This document shows, in pieces, positions 9,087 through 18,700 of a stretch of DNA of 64,000 nucleotides. The position numbers were made by a program, and so were the translations under genes. Under the pieces are notes generated by a model. That model did no database searches and was not told the origin of the DNA. It worked only from the letters and a program-made list of their open reading frames with translations. Origin of the DNA: Ardenticatenales bacterium (GTDB lineage Bacteria > Chloroflexota > Anaerolineae > Promineifilales > Promineifilaceae); the NCBI GenBank assembly GCA_020634515.1, contig JACKBL010000007.1, positions 248,001 to 312,000 of the forward strand, read 5' to 3'. The first letter of the stretch is position 1; every line of letters starts with the position of its first letter.

Positions 9087-9115
9087 AGTATAACACGTTT
9101 ACGTAGGCATGTAAA
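9087..9115 (-). promoter_or_regulatory. Sigma70-type promoter of the seven-gene operon
   Basis: On the minus strand, TTTACA (9115-9110), a 17-bp spacer and TATACT (9092-9087). The inferred transcription start is near 9080, giving a leader of about 30 nt to the ATG at 9049. Confidence 0.6.
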
Positions 9116-9335
9116 GCTACAGTACCGGACCCCCGCCTGGCAGGCAACAGGACTTCTGTCATAAGGACTGGCGCTGAAATACAACTCGAATGGCAGCGCC
9201 AGTTTGATGGGGCGGTAAGGAAACAACTTCGTTGTCTTATTTAATTTCCGCTCCTACGGGCGCAAACGGGGAACGTGGCGGGTCGGGCCTTGTCGCTTGT
9301 GACCGGGACGCTGGTATAATTATGATTGATCACGG

Positions 9336-9435
9336 TTAAGGCTAATCCAGAAAAATATCGATCCGGAAAAGGCGGGATTTTCTGGATGGGCTTGAGGCTT
9401 TTCGGTATGGAACAGGATCATTCAAATTCCGAAAG
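9336..9435. repeat. MITE-like dispersed element, copy 1
   Basis: A stretch of about 100 bp that closely matches 13818-13925. It begins 'ttaaggctaatccag', has a complementary internal segment 'ttttctggatgggcttgagg', and ends '-ggatcattcaaattccga'. It encodes nothing evident. Outer and inner segments are partly self-complementary, so the transcript would fold into a long hairpin. Confidence 0.75.
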
Positions 9436-9457
9436 TGACTATACAGGTCATCTGCCC

Positions 9458-9516
9458 AGATTGGACCAATTTGCTCTGGTTGAATCTTATTGATGTCTAC
9501 AAAATTGGTCCAATCT
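9458..9516. repeat. AGATTGGACCAATTT inverted repeat, copy 1
   Basis: Perfect 15-bp arms, AGATTGGACCAATTT (9458-9472) and AAATTGGTCCAATCT (9502-9516), with 'ctctggt' just inside the left arm. Related copies lie at 32561-32599 and 50025-50084, with solo half-sites near 13952 and 32525. Confidence 0.8.
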
Positions 9517-9594
9517 CTCGGAGACGTGAATAGTTACTTCCGAAAAAGCCTAACACAATTCCTAGACTTTCAAGGACTCAAGGAACCGAACTTT

Positions 9595-11289
9595 ATGCGC
9601 TCTCTTTCGCAGGCTTTGGCCGATCACGAATTGATTGTGCTGCGCGTCATTGGCGAGTGGTGGGAGATGGATTTGTCGGGAGCGGATAAGGGGGCGTGCG
9701 TGCCGGCATTAACCCAGGCTTTGGCGCAGCTCGACTTGCAGGAAGAAATCAGCTACCTGCCGCCGGAAGAAGCAGAAGCCCTCCAGGCCCTGGCGCAACA
9801 AGGGGGACGAATCCCCGTCTCCATTTATAGCCGCAAGTTTGGCGAGGTGCGCCAGATGGGACCGGGGCGCATGGAGCAGGAAGAGCCGTGGTTGGATCCC
9901 GTCAGCCCCGCCGAAGGACTCTGGTATCGCGGTTTCCTTTATCGCGGTTTCGACAAGACCGCCGACGGCATGGTTGAGTTCTTCTACCTGCCCGATGAAC
10001 TGTACCGCCAGTTAGGCTTGACGCCCGCGCCGTCGCCACCTCCGGCGCGCGCGCCCATCCGGGTGAGCGAACCCCGCCCCACCCTGGCCTCACTAGATGT
10101 CTTGCCGCCCCCCACGGCCCCCGCTGCCCCCGTCGCCGCCCCGGTCGATGCCGTGGACGACCTGACGACTATTCTGGCCGCGGCGCAGACGATACCGTTG
10201 CAAGAAGACAATCTGGATCGGTTGGATTACCTCCTGCTCAATTCCGACGCCCGGCGGCGCGGCCTGCTGCTGACGCTGGCCTGGGATATGAAGATGCTGC
10301 GGCAGACGGATAACGGCTTCAAGCCGACGCGCGCGGGCGTGACCTGGCTGCAAAAGGGGCGCGAGGCGCAGTTGCGTGATCTGGCGGAGGCGTGGAGCGG
10401 CAGCAGTTGGAATGAACTGCGATACACGCCCGGTCTGGTTTGCGAAGGGAGCGGTTGGGAGAATGACGCGCTGCTGGCGCGCACGGCGCTGTTGGATGGG
10501 CTGCCGCGCGACGTCGGCTGGCTGCGGCTGGCGGACGTGATCGCCGGTATCAAAGAACATACGCCTGATTTTCAGCGGCTCGATGGCAATTATGACACCT
10601 GGTATATCCGCGATGTGGCCACGAACCAGTTTCTCACGGGTTTTGATAGTTGGGACCTGGTGGAAGGGCGGCTGTTGGCGTTCCTGATCACGGGGCCGCT
10701 GCACTGGTTGGGTTTGTGCGACCTGGACGCGGCGGGAGAACTGTTCCGCCCGACGGAGCGGATGCTGGCCTGGTTGCGGCTGGCTCCGCCGCCGACGGCG
10801 GCAGATGGGGGCGCACCGCTGTTGGTGATGCCGGAAGGGACGCTGCTGGTTCCGCAAAATGCCAGCCGTTATGAGCGGTTCCAGGTGGCGCGGGTGGCGG
10901 AAGCGCAGCCGGTTGCCGGGCCAGATCGCCCGTATCTGTATCGGTTGACGCCGGTTTCGCTGCAAGAGGCGCAAAATCAGGGGATAATGCCGGCACGAGT
11001 CCTCGAATTCCTGACCCAAGTGAGCGGCCAGGACCTGCCCCCCGGCCTGAGACGGGCCGTAGAACGCTGGGGGGAACAGGGCACGGAAGCGCGCCTGCAA
11101 CACGTCACCATCCTGCGCGTTAGCCAGCCGGCTATTCTGGACAAACTACGCGCCAACCCCAAAACGCAGCCCTACCTGGGCGAAAGCCTGGGCGACCTGG
11201 CCGTGGTCGTCACCGACTGGCGGAAATTGCAGCAGATGACCACGCAGCTCGGCTTGCTGTTGGAGGTGGCGGAAAGTGGGCAACCCTAA
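9595..11289 (+). CDS. Helicase C-terminal (XPB/Ssl2-like) domain protein without helicase motor
   Basis: 564 residues from ATG 9595, preceded by AGGA at 9581-9584. The frame extends upstream to TTG 9490, but those 35 codons are read from two dispersed repeats, so I prefer the internal start; 'MRSLSQALADHELIVLRVI' fits the usual N-terminus of this family. The N-terminal 150 residues and the middle winged-helix-like region ('RRRGLLLTLAWDMKMLRQTD', 'TRAGVTWLQKG') lead to a C-terminal part ('LLVMPEGTLLVPQNASRYER', 'YLYRLTPVSLQEAQNQGI') typical of the helicase C-terminal-associated family (PF13625). No Walker A or DEAD motif is present, so it is not a helicase on its own. A Pro-Ala-rich linker lies at about residues 140-190. 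The 3' end overlaps pgl by 14 bp. Confidence 0.8.
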   Translation: MRSLSQALADHELIVLRVIGEWWEMDLSGADKGACVPALTQALAQLDLQEEISYLPPEEAEALQALAQQGGRIPVSIYSRKFGEVRQMGPGRMEQEEPWLDPVSPAEGLWYRGFLYRGFDKTADGMVEFFYLPDELYRQLGLTPAPSPPPARAPIRVSEPRPTLASLDVLPPPTAPAAPVAAPVDAVDDLTTILAAAQTIPLQEDNLDRLDYLLLNSDARRRGLLLTLAWDMKMLRQTDNGFKPTRAGVTWLQKGREAQLRDLAEAWSGSSWNELRYTPGLVCEGSGWENDALLARTALLDGLPRDVGWLRLADVIAGIKEHTPDFQRLDGNYDTWYIRDVATNQFLTGFDSWDLVEGRLLAFLITGPLHWLGLCDLDAAGELFRPTERMLAWLRLAPPPTAADGGAPLLVMPEGTLLVPQNASRYERFQVARVAEAQPVAGPDRPYLYRLTPVSLQEAQNQGIMPARVLEFLTQVSGQDLPPGLRRAVERWGEQGTEARLQHVTILRVSQPAILDKLRANPKTQPYLGESLGDLAVVVTDWRKLQQMTTQLGLLLEVAESGQP

Positions 11290-12034
11290 AAACCGGGTTT
11301 TTCGCAAAAACCCGGTTTTTGAGAACCTGGAGACGTTGAGCCAGTATGCGGCGGATTTGTTCGTGCGCGTGGCGCGGGATGCCGTGGCGCGGCGCGGCCG
11401 GTTTCTGGCCGCGCTCTCCGGCGGCGGCACGCCGCAACGGCTCTACGAACTGCTGGCGCAGTTGCCGCGCCTGGCGCAAATTCCCTGGGCGCAAACGCAT
11501 TTTTTCTGGGCGGATGAGCGATGCGTGCCGCCGGATGCGGACGGCAGCAACTACCGCCAGGTGCGGGAAGCAATTCTGATCCATGCGCCTGTGCCGCCGG
11601 CCAACGTACACCGCGTATCTGGAGAATTATCACCCCCCGCTGCCGCCGCCGAATACGCCCAACAGTTGGCGACTTTCGCCGCCGCCGGGCTGAATTATCC
11701 CCGCTTCGATCTGGTGCTGTTGGGCATGGGCGGCGATGGACATACGGCTTCGCTCTTCCCCGGCTTCGACCGCGGGGCGGCGGATGCCTCCCCGACGCTG
11801 GCGGTGACGGCCCATTATGAGGGGCGGCCCGCCGACCGCGTTACGCTGACGCCGCCGGTGCTGAACGCGGCGCGGCAGGTGGTGTTCCTGGTGGCCGGGG
11901 CGGAGAAGGCGGTGGCATTAGCGCGGGTGTGGCGAGGAGATGGGGCGGAAATGCCGGCATCTCTCATCCAACCCCACGATGGGCAGCTTACATGGCTTGT
12001 AGATGCGGCCGCGGCGAGTGGGGTGAAAAATTAA
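11276..12034 (+). CDS. pgl: 6-phosphogluconolactonase
   Basis: 252 residues, the usual length of the DevB/SOL family. It hydrolyses 6-phosphogluconolactone in the oxidative pentose phosphate pathway, in the cytosol. Motifs: 'LSGGGTPQRLYELL' (48-60), 'WADERCVPPDADGSNY' (78-93) and 'LLGMGGDGHTASLFPG' (148-163). The GTG at 11276 is preceded by GGAGG (11262-11266) and lies inside the upstream gene, so translational coupling is likely. Codons 5-15 (K-N-R-V-F-R-K-N-P-V-F) are read from a perfect 15-bp inverted repeat (11288-11320), so the N-terminal residues are repeat-derived. Homology begins at about 'VFENLETLSQ'. pgi follows 139 bp downstream; zwf and gnd are not in the window. Confidence 0.93.
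   Translation: MGNPKNRVFRKNPVFENLETLSQYAADLFVRVARDAVARRGRFLAALSGGGTPQRLYELLAQLPRLAQIPWAQTHFFWADERCVPPDADGSNYRQVREAILIHAPVPPANVHRVSGELSPPAAAAEYAQQLATFAAAGLNYPRFDLVLLGMGGDGHTASLFPGFDRGAADASPTLAVTAHYEGRPADRVTLTPPVLNAARQVVFLVAGAEKAVALARVWRGDGAEMPASLIQPHDGQLTWLVDAAAASGVKN
11288..11320. repeat. Terminator-like perfect hairpin inside the 5' end of pgl
   Basis: Arms AAAAACCGGGTTTTT (11288-11302) and AAAAACCCGGTTTTT (11306-11320) with a 3-nt loop. It starts on the last bases of the upstream stop codon and lies within pgl codons 5-15. It has the shape of a bidirectional intrinsic terminator and may attenuate pgl. Confidence 0.8.
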
Positions 12035-12098
12035 TTGGTGAATGGTTAATGGGGTGGCTGTTCCCGTTAATTGTTGGTTGAACCTGGAGAAAATGATC

Positions 12099-12151
12099 TT
12101 CCCGGAAGCTGTTTGGGAGCGGCTGTTGGCGTGAAGTCAGCTTCCGGGAAG
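12099..12151. repeat. CTTCCCGGAAG inverted repeat, copy 1
   Basis: Perfect 14-bp arms: cttcccggaagctg (12099-12112) and cagcttccgggaag (12139-12152, to within a base). It sits between pgl and pgi. A sister copy is at 28019-28094, and degenerate relatives lie at 59638-59714 and near 45205 and 62945. Confidence 0.7.
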
Positions 12152-12173
12152 GTTTGCAATAAGGAATTCTCTC

Positions 12174-13853
12174 ATGAACGAAAAAACGGACCCCCGTACT
12201 CTCGTCCGCCTGGACGCCCTCCAACCCACCTTGAACGACACCCTGGCGCGCGCTGCCGACCGGGGACTTATGCGCCGCATCTGGGCGCATGATCACACGG
12301 TCTGGCAGCCCGATCCCACGGAAATCAGCAACCGTCTGGGCTGGTTGGATATTGCCAGCCGCCTGGCGGATAAGCTGGAACCGATCCAGGCGCTGGTCGC
12401 CGGCGTGCGGGCGGATGGCTACACCCACGCCGTGCTGTTGGGCATGGGCGGCTCCAGCCTGGCCCCCGAAGTATTCCGCCTCACGTTTGGCGTCGCGCCG
12501 GGGCATCTCGATCTGGCCGTGTTGGACAGCACCGACGCGGACGTGGTGCGCGCCCTGGCGGACCGCCTCGACCCGGCGCGCACGCTGTTTATCGTTTCCA
12601 CCAAGTCGGGCACGACGGTGGAGACCCTGTCTTTCTTTAAGTATTTTTACAATTGGACTGCCGTCGCGTTGGGGCCGGAGGCGGCGGGGGCGCATTTCGT
12701 GGCGATCACGGACCCGGGCAGCAAACTGGCGCGGACCGCGGCGCAGTTCGGTTTTCGCGCGGTGTTTGAGAATGACCCGAACATTGGTGGACGTTATTCG
12801 GCGCTGTCTTATTTTGGATTAGTGCCGGCATTTCTCGTAGGCGTAGACGTTCCCCTGCTCCTGCAACGCGCCCGCGACATGATGTCCAACAACATGCGCG
12901 CCGGGCAGGATAATCTCGGCCTCTGGTTGGGAACCGTCATGGGGGAGGCCGCGCGCCAGGGACGCGACAAAATCACCCTCGTCACCTCCGCCCCCATCGC
13001 CAGCTTTGGTGATTGGGTGGAGCAACTCATCGCCGAAAGCACGGGCAAAAACGGCACGGGCATCCTCCCCGTCGTGGGTGAACTGGTAGGCGGGCCAGCC
13101 GTCTACGGACAGGATCGCCTCTTTGTTCACCTGCAACTGGCGGGAGATGAGAGCCATGTCGCCGCGCTGGACGCCCTCGCGGACGCCGGGTATCCCGTCG
13201 TGCGCTTCACCCTGGCGGACAAGTACGACCTGGGCGCGCACTATTTCCTCTGGGAGATGGCGACGGCGGTGGCCGGGCATCACCTGGGCATTCACCCGTT
13301 TGACCAGCCCAACGTGGAGTCGGCGAAGAAATTGGCGCGCAAGATGGTGGCTGCTTTCCAGGAGACGGGCAAACTCCCCGAAGCGGAGACGGCCCCCCTG
13401 TCGGCGGCGGCGCTGTCGGCGTTTCTGGCGCAGGCCCACGCGGGCGACTACATTGCTTTGCAGGCTTACGTTCCGGCCACGCCGACCACGGAGGCGGCGC
13501 TGCAAACGTTGCGGCGACACCTGCGTAATCGCACGCGGCTGGCGACGACGCTCGGCTATGGGCCGCGCTTTTTGCACTCCACAGGGCAACTGCACAAAGG
13601 TGACCGGGGGAATGGCCTCTTTATTCAGTTTACGTCCAGTCCGGAGGCGGATGTGCCTATCCCTGATGCGGCGGGGCTGCCGGATGCCGGCATGACGTTT
13701 GACGTACTCAAGCAGGCGCAGGCGTTGGGTGATTATGAGGCATTGCGCGGCGCGACGCCCCCCCGCCGCGTGATTCGGTTTGAGGTGGGGGGGGATGTCG
13801 ATGCCGGCATTCAGCAATTAAGGCCAATCCAGAAAAATACCGATGCGGAATAG
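12174..13853 (+). CDS. pgi: Glucose-6-phosphate isomerase
   Basis: 559 residues. It interconverts glucose-6-phosphate and fructose-6-phosphate. It carries SIS-domain motifs: 'LLGMGGSSLAPEVFR' (about 88-102), 'FIVSTKSGTTVETLSFF' (about 139-155), a sugar-phosphate loop 'GGRYSALSYFGLVP', and 'GDRGNGLFIQFTS' near the C-terminus. The sequence resembles the isomerase part of bifunctional transaldolase/PGI proteins rather than the E. coli type; no transaldolase domain is present. An AAGGA eight bases before ATG 12174 supports the start. The last residues (about 'LRPIQKNTDAE') and the TAG stop are encoded by a dispersed repeat (13818-13925), so the C-terminus has been replaced or extended by that element. 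Confidence 0.92.
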   Translation: MNEKTDPRTLVRLDALQPTLNDTLARAADRGLMRRIWAHDHTVWQPDPTEISNRLGWLDIASRLADKLEPIQALVAGVRADGYTHAVLLGMGGSSLAPEVFRLTFGVAPGHLDLAVLDSTDADVVRALADRLDPARTLFIVSTKSGTTVETLSFFKYFYNWTAVALGPEAAGAHFVAITDPGSKLARTAAQFGFRAVFENDPNIGGRYSALSYFGLVPAFLVGVDVPLLLQRARDMMSNNMRAGQDNLGLWLGTVMGEAARQGRDKITLVTSAPIASFGDWVEQLIAESTGKNGTGILPVVGELVGGPAVYGQDRLFVHLQLAGDESHVAALDALADAGYPVVRFTLADKYDLGAHYFLWEMATAVAGHHLGIHPFDQPNVESAKKLARKMVAAFQETGKLPEAETAPLSAAALSAFLAQAHAGDYIALQAYVPATPTTEAALQTLRRHLRNRTRLATTLGYGPRFLHSTGQLHKGDRGNGLFIQFTSSPEADVPIPDAAGLPDAGMTFDVLKQAQALGDYEALRGATPPRRVIRFEVGGDVDAGIQQLRPIQKNTDAE

Positions 13854-13925
13854 GCGCGATTTTCTGGATTGGCTTGAGGCTTTTTCAGTATGGAATAGGA
13901 TCATTCAAATTCCGAAAAAGCCTAA
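13818..13925. repeat. MITE-like dispersed element, copy 2, overlapping the pgi 3' end
   Basis: Matches 9336-9435 over nearly its full length ('ttaaggccaatccag' at the left, 'tggattggcttgaggctttt' in the middle, 'ggatcattcaaattccg' at the right) and ends 'aaaaagcctaa', near-complementary to its left end. It contributes the last roughly 12 codons and the stop codon of pgi. Confidence 0.75.
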
Positions 13926-13963
13926 CCTCGTAAGCGCTTCCCTCTTTTAAGAATGAACCAATC

Positions 13964-15457
13964 TTAATTTACCACTTCCATCGCGCCAATATCACAAGAA
14001 TTGCCCTGCGGACGGGAAACACCGCGCTGGTCGGTGTCCACGCACGTCGTCGGCCCGCCATCAAGCGCCGGGCTGCCCGGCAGCGGCTTATGCGTCAGTG
14101 TGTTGCCGCCGTAGTTGAACAGCGGCCCCAGCAGGGCGTCCGTATTCGGCAGGTCGGTGGGCGCATACAACAGACAACTGCTGTCGCTGCCGATGTTGTA
14201 GCCGGCGGACTGGTAGCCACTGCCCGTGCAATCGAACGCCGGATTCTTCAGAATCGTCGCCAGGAATTCGACGGTTGATCCGCCCCCCGTGACAATGTTG
14301 CCCGAAGTTTGATTGTCCACAAATGTGCTGAACTGGAAAGAAGCGTGGCTGCCGCTGTCCAGTTTCATCACAGCCTGTCCGGGCGTCGTTTCATTGCCGG
14401 AAATCGTGCTGTTTTCAATCAACATCTCTGCCGCGAAGCCCGGGGTCCCGTTGAAGATAGTGTAGCCCGCGCTTGTGTTGTGCGCTATCAGGCTGCGGCT
14501 GATGATCAGTTGATTGCCGTCATTCTGGATAATGTTGTAGTTGACGCTGGTGTTCTGAACAATGCGCGCCTCGTGCAATATCATCCTGCCCCCATCCCCA
14601 TAATTGCGCAGGGCTGCTCCTTTGTTCAGGGCGATGTTGCCGGCAATCGCCGACTTTCTCACCACCAGCAGGCCCTCGTTGAAGGCAAAACCGCCAGAAC
14701 TGTTGAGGGATTGGTTGTTGCTCAAACTGGCGGAGCCAAAGAGCGCCACGCCGGTCGCGTAATTGTAAATGCCACCCCCTTTTTCGTCCGCCGTGTTGCC
14801 GGTTAATTCGCTGACCGTCATGATGAGCAAGCTATAGTTGGCAATGCCGCCACCCTCCGCCCCGCTGAAGTTGTTGCGCACGCGGCTGCCCGCCAGGGTC
14901 AGCGTCCCCGTGTTGGCGATGCCGCCCCCCGATCCGACAAGGACTGTGTTGTTCTCGATCTGGCTGTTGCTTATCGTCATGCTGCCGCTGTTGCGAACAC
15001 CGCCGCCGGCAAGGGTGCCGGCATTATCCGTAACCACCATGTTCTCCAGCGTGACGTTTTGCCCGATGTTGTAGATGCCGGCACCACCCGTACTGTCATC
15101 ATAGCCGCGCCGCACCGTCAGGCCGCGCAGCGTCACATTGTCGCCCGCAATGTAGAAAACGCGGTCGGCGTCAAAGCCATCTACCGTCAGATTATCGGCT
15201 CCGGGACCATTGATATTCATTTCATAACTGACTACAAGAGGGCCACTGGTGAGGACAATGGCCGATGGGACGGGTACATCGAATGCCACCTCTCCACCCA
15301 GGCAGACCTGGATGAGCGCGTCGCGCAGCGAGCCAGGCCCGCTATCACCCACGTTGGTGACGACGACGGTCTCCTGGCAGCCTTCGTTGGCCGACGCAGG
15401 AGCGGCGAACAGAAACAGACAGACGAAACACACGAACAATCCCAGGATGCTTTTCAT
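13964..15457 (-). CDS. Secreted right-handed beta-helix protein (choice-anchor type)
   Basis: 497 residues from ATG 15457, which has a strong AAGGAGG about six bases upstream. The open frame continues to 15625, but without a ribosome site. Residues 1-23 form a signal peptide ('FVCFVCLFLFAAPASA'). Next comes the 'VVTNVGDSGPGSLRDALIQ' opening typical of polymorphic-membrane/beta-helix proteins, then about ten short parallel-helix repeats of the 'GGGIANTGTLTLAGSRVRNN' kind. A terminal cap runs from 'CTGSGYQSAGYNIGSDSSC' to 'PGSPALDGG' and 'RGVSRPQGNSCDIGAMEV', which matches the choice-anchor Q pattern. There is no sortase or membrane anchor, so it is probably released or surface-associated. It is a small relative of the 3990-residue neighbour upstream on the same strand. 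Confidence 0.88.
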   Translation of the reverse strand: MKSILGLFVCFVCLFLFAAPASANEGCQETVVVTNVGDSGPGSLRDALIQVCLGGEVAFDVPVPSAIVLTSGPLVVSYEMNINGPGADNLTVDGFDADRVFYIAGDNVTLRGLTVRRGYDDSTGGAGIYNIGQNVTLENMVVTDNAGTLAGGGVRNSGSMTISNSQIENNTVLVGSGGGIANTGTLTLAGSRVRNNFSGAEGGGIANYSLLIMTVSELTGNTADEKGGGIYNYATGVALFGSASLSNNQSLNSSGGFAFNEGLLVVRKSAIAGNIALNKGAALRNYGDGGRMILHEARIVQNTSVNYNIIQNDGNQLIISRSLIAHNTSAGYTIFNGTPGFAAEMLIENSTISGNETTPGQAVMKLDSGSHASFQFSTFVDNQTSGNIVTGGGSTVEFLATILKNPAFDCTGSGYQSAGYNIGSDSSCLLYAPTDLPNTDALLGPLFNYGGNTLTHKPLPGSPALDGGPTTCVDTDQRGVSRPQGNSCDIGAMEVVN

Positions 15458-15789
15458 GACAGCTTCCTCCTTGTGCTGCTTGTTGGCCGATATGTTTAGA
15501 TTATAGCATACCGCCGCAAGCGCCTGGGCAGTTTCGGGCAAGACGGTTAGCCTCTTTCGGGCGCATGAGACACTCGCCCGACAAGCTCCCTGGCGAACGC
15601 CGTCAATCATGCTCAAGTGAAACAACCGAAACAGGAAACCGGCGTTTGGGGCGCGGAGGCTTCAGCCGGCCCACATATGGCCGTTTGACCTGGCTAAAGC
15701 CGCGCCGCCAATCCCCCTATGTGGCTTTCGCCAGACTGGCGTAAAAACAAAAGGACGGGTCATGCGACCCGCCCTTTTGTGTGTGGCAG
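15458..15789. other. Intergenic region between two beta-helix genes
   Basis: Contains the terminator of the 3990-residue gene (15747-15780). Bases about 15648-15735 form a loose inverted repeat: 'gcgcggaggcttcagcc' with 'ggctaaagccgcgccgcc', flanked by 'ccacatatgg' and 'ctatgtgg'. This is a spacer-type hairpin. No gene is seen. Confidence 0.5.
15747..15780 (-). terminator. Intrinsic terminator of the giant beta-helix gene
   Basis: 15-bp stem with one mismatch and a 4-nt loop (acaaaaggacgggtc / gacccgcccttttgt). Read on the minus strand it is followed by TTTTTAC, directly after the stop at 15790. Confidence 0.75.
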
Positions 15790-18700
15790 TTAGGGACTGT
15801 CTGGCGTGGGTGTCACGCGCGGCTCCAGCCCGGCGGGTTTATGCGCCGGCGGGGTTGCTTCCGGCTGCCCGCTGGCGTTGACGAGGATGTTCGTCGGCCC
15901 GAAGATGTTGTTGCTCTCCTGCGGGCACTCATTAACCGTATTGTCCGTGTCCACCTGCGCCCACAGTTGATGCGGCCCTGCTATCCCGAAGACGAAGTCT
16001 TCCTTGACAAAGGTGACGCTGGCCCCCGCCGTCAGGTCCGTGCCCTGGACGCCCCAGGCCACGTCGCCGATCAGCATGGGTTGCGGCACGCGGTCCAGGT
16101 AGAAGTCCAGATAGAAGTTGTTGCCTTCGGGGACGCTGGCCGTGCCCTGGTTGCGGATGGTCACGGAGAGGCGCACGGGCTGCCCGACGAGAGGCTGTGC
16201 GGGTTCAATCATGATGTCCGTCACCACCAGATCAATGCCCGTTGGGGTGCAGGGCGTGGGGGTGGGGGTGGGCGTGGGCGGCACGGGTGTGTTCGTGGGC
16301 GTGGGGGAGGGGCCGACCGTGGGGGTGGGCGTCGGGGAGGGCGTGGGGGAGGGTGTGGGGGGCGGTGCGCCGTTGTCCGCGTGGAAGGTGATGGGCAGGT
16401 AGAGGGTGTTGTTGGCTTCACCGGTGACGACGGTTTCGTCCACGGCGCTGTCGAAGACGGCGGGGTTATTGTTGGAGCGGGCGGTGATGGTGGCCAGGGA
16501 GATGCTGCCTATGCCGGCATTTCCCGGAACCGCCACCCACACCGTCACCGTCTCACTGGCCCCCGCCGCCAACGCCACCGTTTGCGGCACGCCCGTCACC
16601 GTCCAGCCCAGATTCGTCGGGCCGCCGTTAATCGTGAACGTGTCCGCTGCCGTGCCCAGGTTCGTCACCACATGCGCATACGCCACCACAGCCCCGGCCA
16701 CAGCGTTGGCCGACTGGAAGTGCGGCAACAGCGAAACGGCCACCTCCGGCGGCGCGACGACGGTTGCCTGGTTGATCACGCTGGCGTTGACGTTTTCATC
16801 CACGCCGGAGGTCGCCGTCACCGTGACCACGGCAACCGTGCCCACGGGCGCGGAGAGGGGGACGTCAATGGAGATGGTAAGGCTCTCGGTCGTGCCCGGT
16901 TCCAGGGTGACGCTCTGTGGCGGGAGCATGAGCAGCCAATCGGGCGCGGCGCTGACGGCGAGGGTGATGGTATCCGCGACGTTGCCGGCATTTCCCACCA
17001 CATGGTTGAAGAATGCCTGGCTGCCCGGCGTCACCGTCAGCACATAGCTGGGCGTTAGCGTCACCGCCGGCGCGGGCGTGATGCCGCCGGCCACCGTGGT
17101 CTCATCCGTCGCGCTCGCCTTGATCGCCGTATCGCTCACCGACGTGGCCGTTAGCGTGGCTGCATCCATGTCGCCGGGCGCGGCATCGGCGGGCACGGTC
17201 ACGGTGAGCATCACCGTGGCGCTCTCGCCGGGGTCCAGGGCAATCGGCCCCGCGTCATACGCCAGTTCCCAACCGGCGGTGCTCGTGGCGGATAAGGTGT
17301 AGCTGTCGGCGAGATTGCCGGCATTTTGCAAAACGTGCGCGTAACTGACAACCGCGCCCGCCTCTACCGTGCTTTCGTTATCCGGCGTCAGCGTCACCGC
17401 CAGGTCCGCCGTCACCGTCGTCGTGTCCACCGCCGTGGCCGAGATGCCCGGCGTGCTGGAGGCCGCCGTGATCAGCGCGGTATGCACCGTGCCGCCGCTG
17501 CCATCGGGAACCGTGACCGTGACCAGAATCGTGGCGCTGCCAAATGCCGGCAGCAGCACCTCCTCCGGCGCGACCACCACATCCCAGGCGGGGTTCGATT
17601 CACTGGAGAGCGTCACCAGGTCCGCGCCGTTGCCCAGGTTCGTCAGCGTATGCGCGTACACCACCGGCCCCGGTTCCATCACCGTGCTCTCGTTGTCCGG
17701 CGTCAGGCTGAGGCCGGAGGAGACGCCCGCCGTGGTCGTGTCCGTGAGTGTGGCGCTGGCGTCCGGGTCGTGCGCCTGCGCCACAATGCCCACCGTATGC
17801 ACCGTGCCGCTGAGGGCGTCCACCGGAAGCACCACCGTCACCGTGAAGGGCAGGCTGGCTCCCGGCTGCACAAAGCCCGTTTCCGCCGGCGAGACGCTCA
17901 CGTTCCAATCGGCGGGGTTGCCATCCTGCGCCGCCAGCGTGAAGGTGTCCACCCCGTTGCCCGTGTTCGTCAGCGTATGGTGGTACTGAATCATGCCGCC
18001 GGGGATGCCCACGCCGGACTGCGCCGGGCCGATAGCCACGCCCGCCGTCTGCGAGATGGTCGTTGTGTCCACCACGGCGCGGCTGGCGCCGTTGGCGGCG
18101 GAAGTGGCGCTGATGGTGGTTTCGTCCACGTAGCCGGGCAGGCCGCCGCTGATGGTGAAGCTGACGAGGGCGGATTCGCCGGGGGCCAGGTCAATGGGAG
18201 CGGCGGGCTGGACATCGTAGTTGAAGCCGCCGCCGGGCGGGATGGATTCGTGGTTGGCGGAAAGGGTGAAGGTGTCGCTGAAGTCGCCGGTGTTGCGCAG
18301 CGTGTGTGTGTAGACGTGCGGCGCGCCCGTGTCGATGGTGGCGGCCTGCGCGGCGGGGGTGAAGGTGAATTCCGCCCGCTGCAAGCGTTCGTCCGCGCCG
18401 ATGTCGATCTGGCTGCCCTGGAGGCGTGGCTCCAGGTCGATGTCTACATCCAGGCGCACATTGGCGGATGTGCCGGCATCTTTCGCGGGCGACGCGGCGT
18501 CAAGGTGGTAGAACGTATCACTGAACAATGGTTCGGCCGCAAAACTGTGCGTGCCTGTGGGGAAGTTCGTCGGCTCAACGCCGCCCAGGTTGGGGTCGAA
18601 GTGGAACAGGTTATAATCATTTTCCACGCTGACGCCGGGTTCGATGTAGACGGATGTGCCGGCATTATTGCGGAAGATGGAATTCACGAAACGCAGCGTC

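Larger units (their letters stand above)
9050..9594. other. Repeat-laden divergent intergenic region
   Basis: Contents from left to right: the minus-strand promoter (9087-9115); a dispersed element (9173-9245) related to 36928-37003; a TATAAT at 9315-9320 without a good -35; the approximately 100-bp element at 9336-9435; the AGATTGGACCAATTT inverted repeat at 9458-9516; and a fragment 'ccgaaaaagcctaa' at 9539-9553 matching the end of the second approximately 100-bp element at 13911-13925. The apparent TTG/ATG start codons at 9490 and 9493 fall inside these repeats. Confidence 0.6.

Noticed and set aside
9315..9320. TATAAT as promoter of the helicase-like gene
   Set aside because: The best -35 candidate (TTGTCG) is 19 bp away, and the box lies upstream of several repeats; not strong enough to annotate.
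12174..13853. Bifunctional transaldolase/glucose-6-phosphate isomerase
   Set aside because: Only the isomerase part is present in 559 residues; no transaldolase active-site lysine region precedes it.
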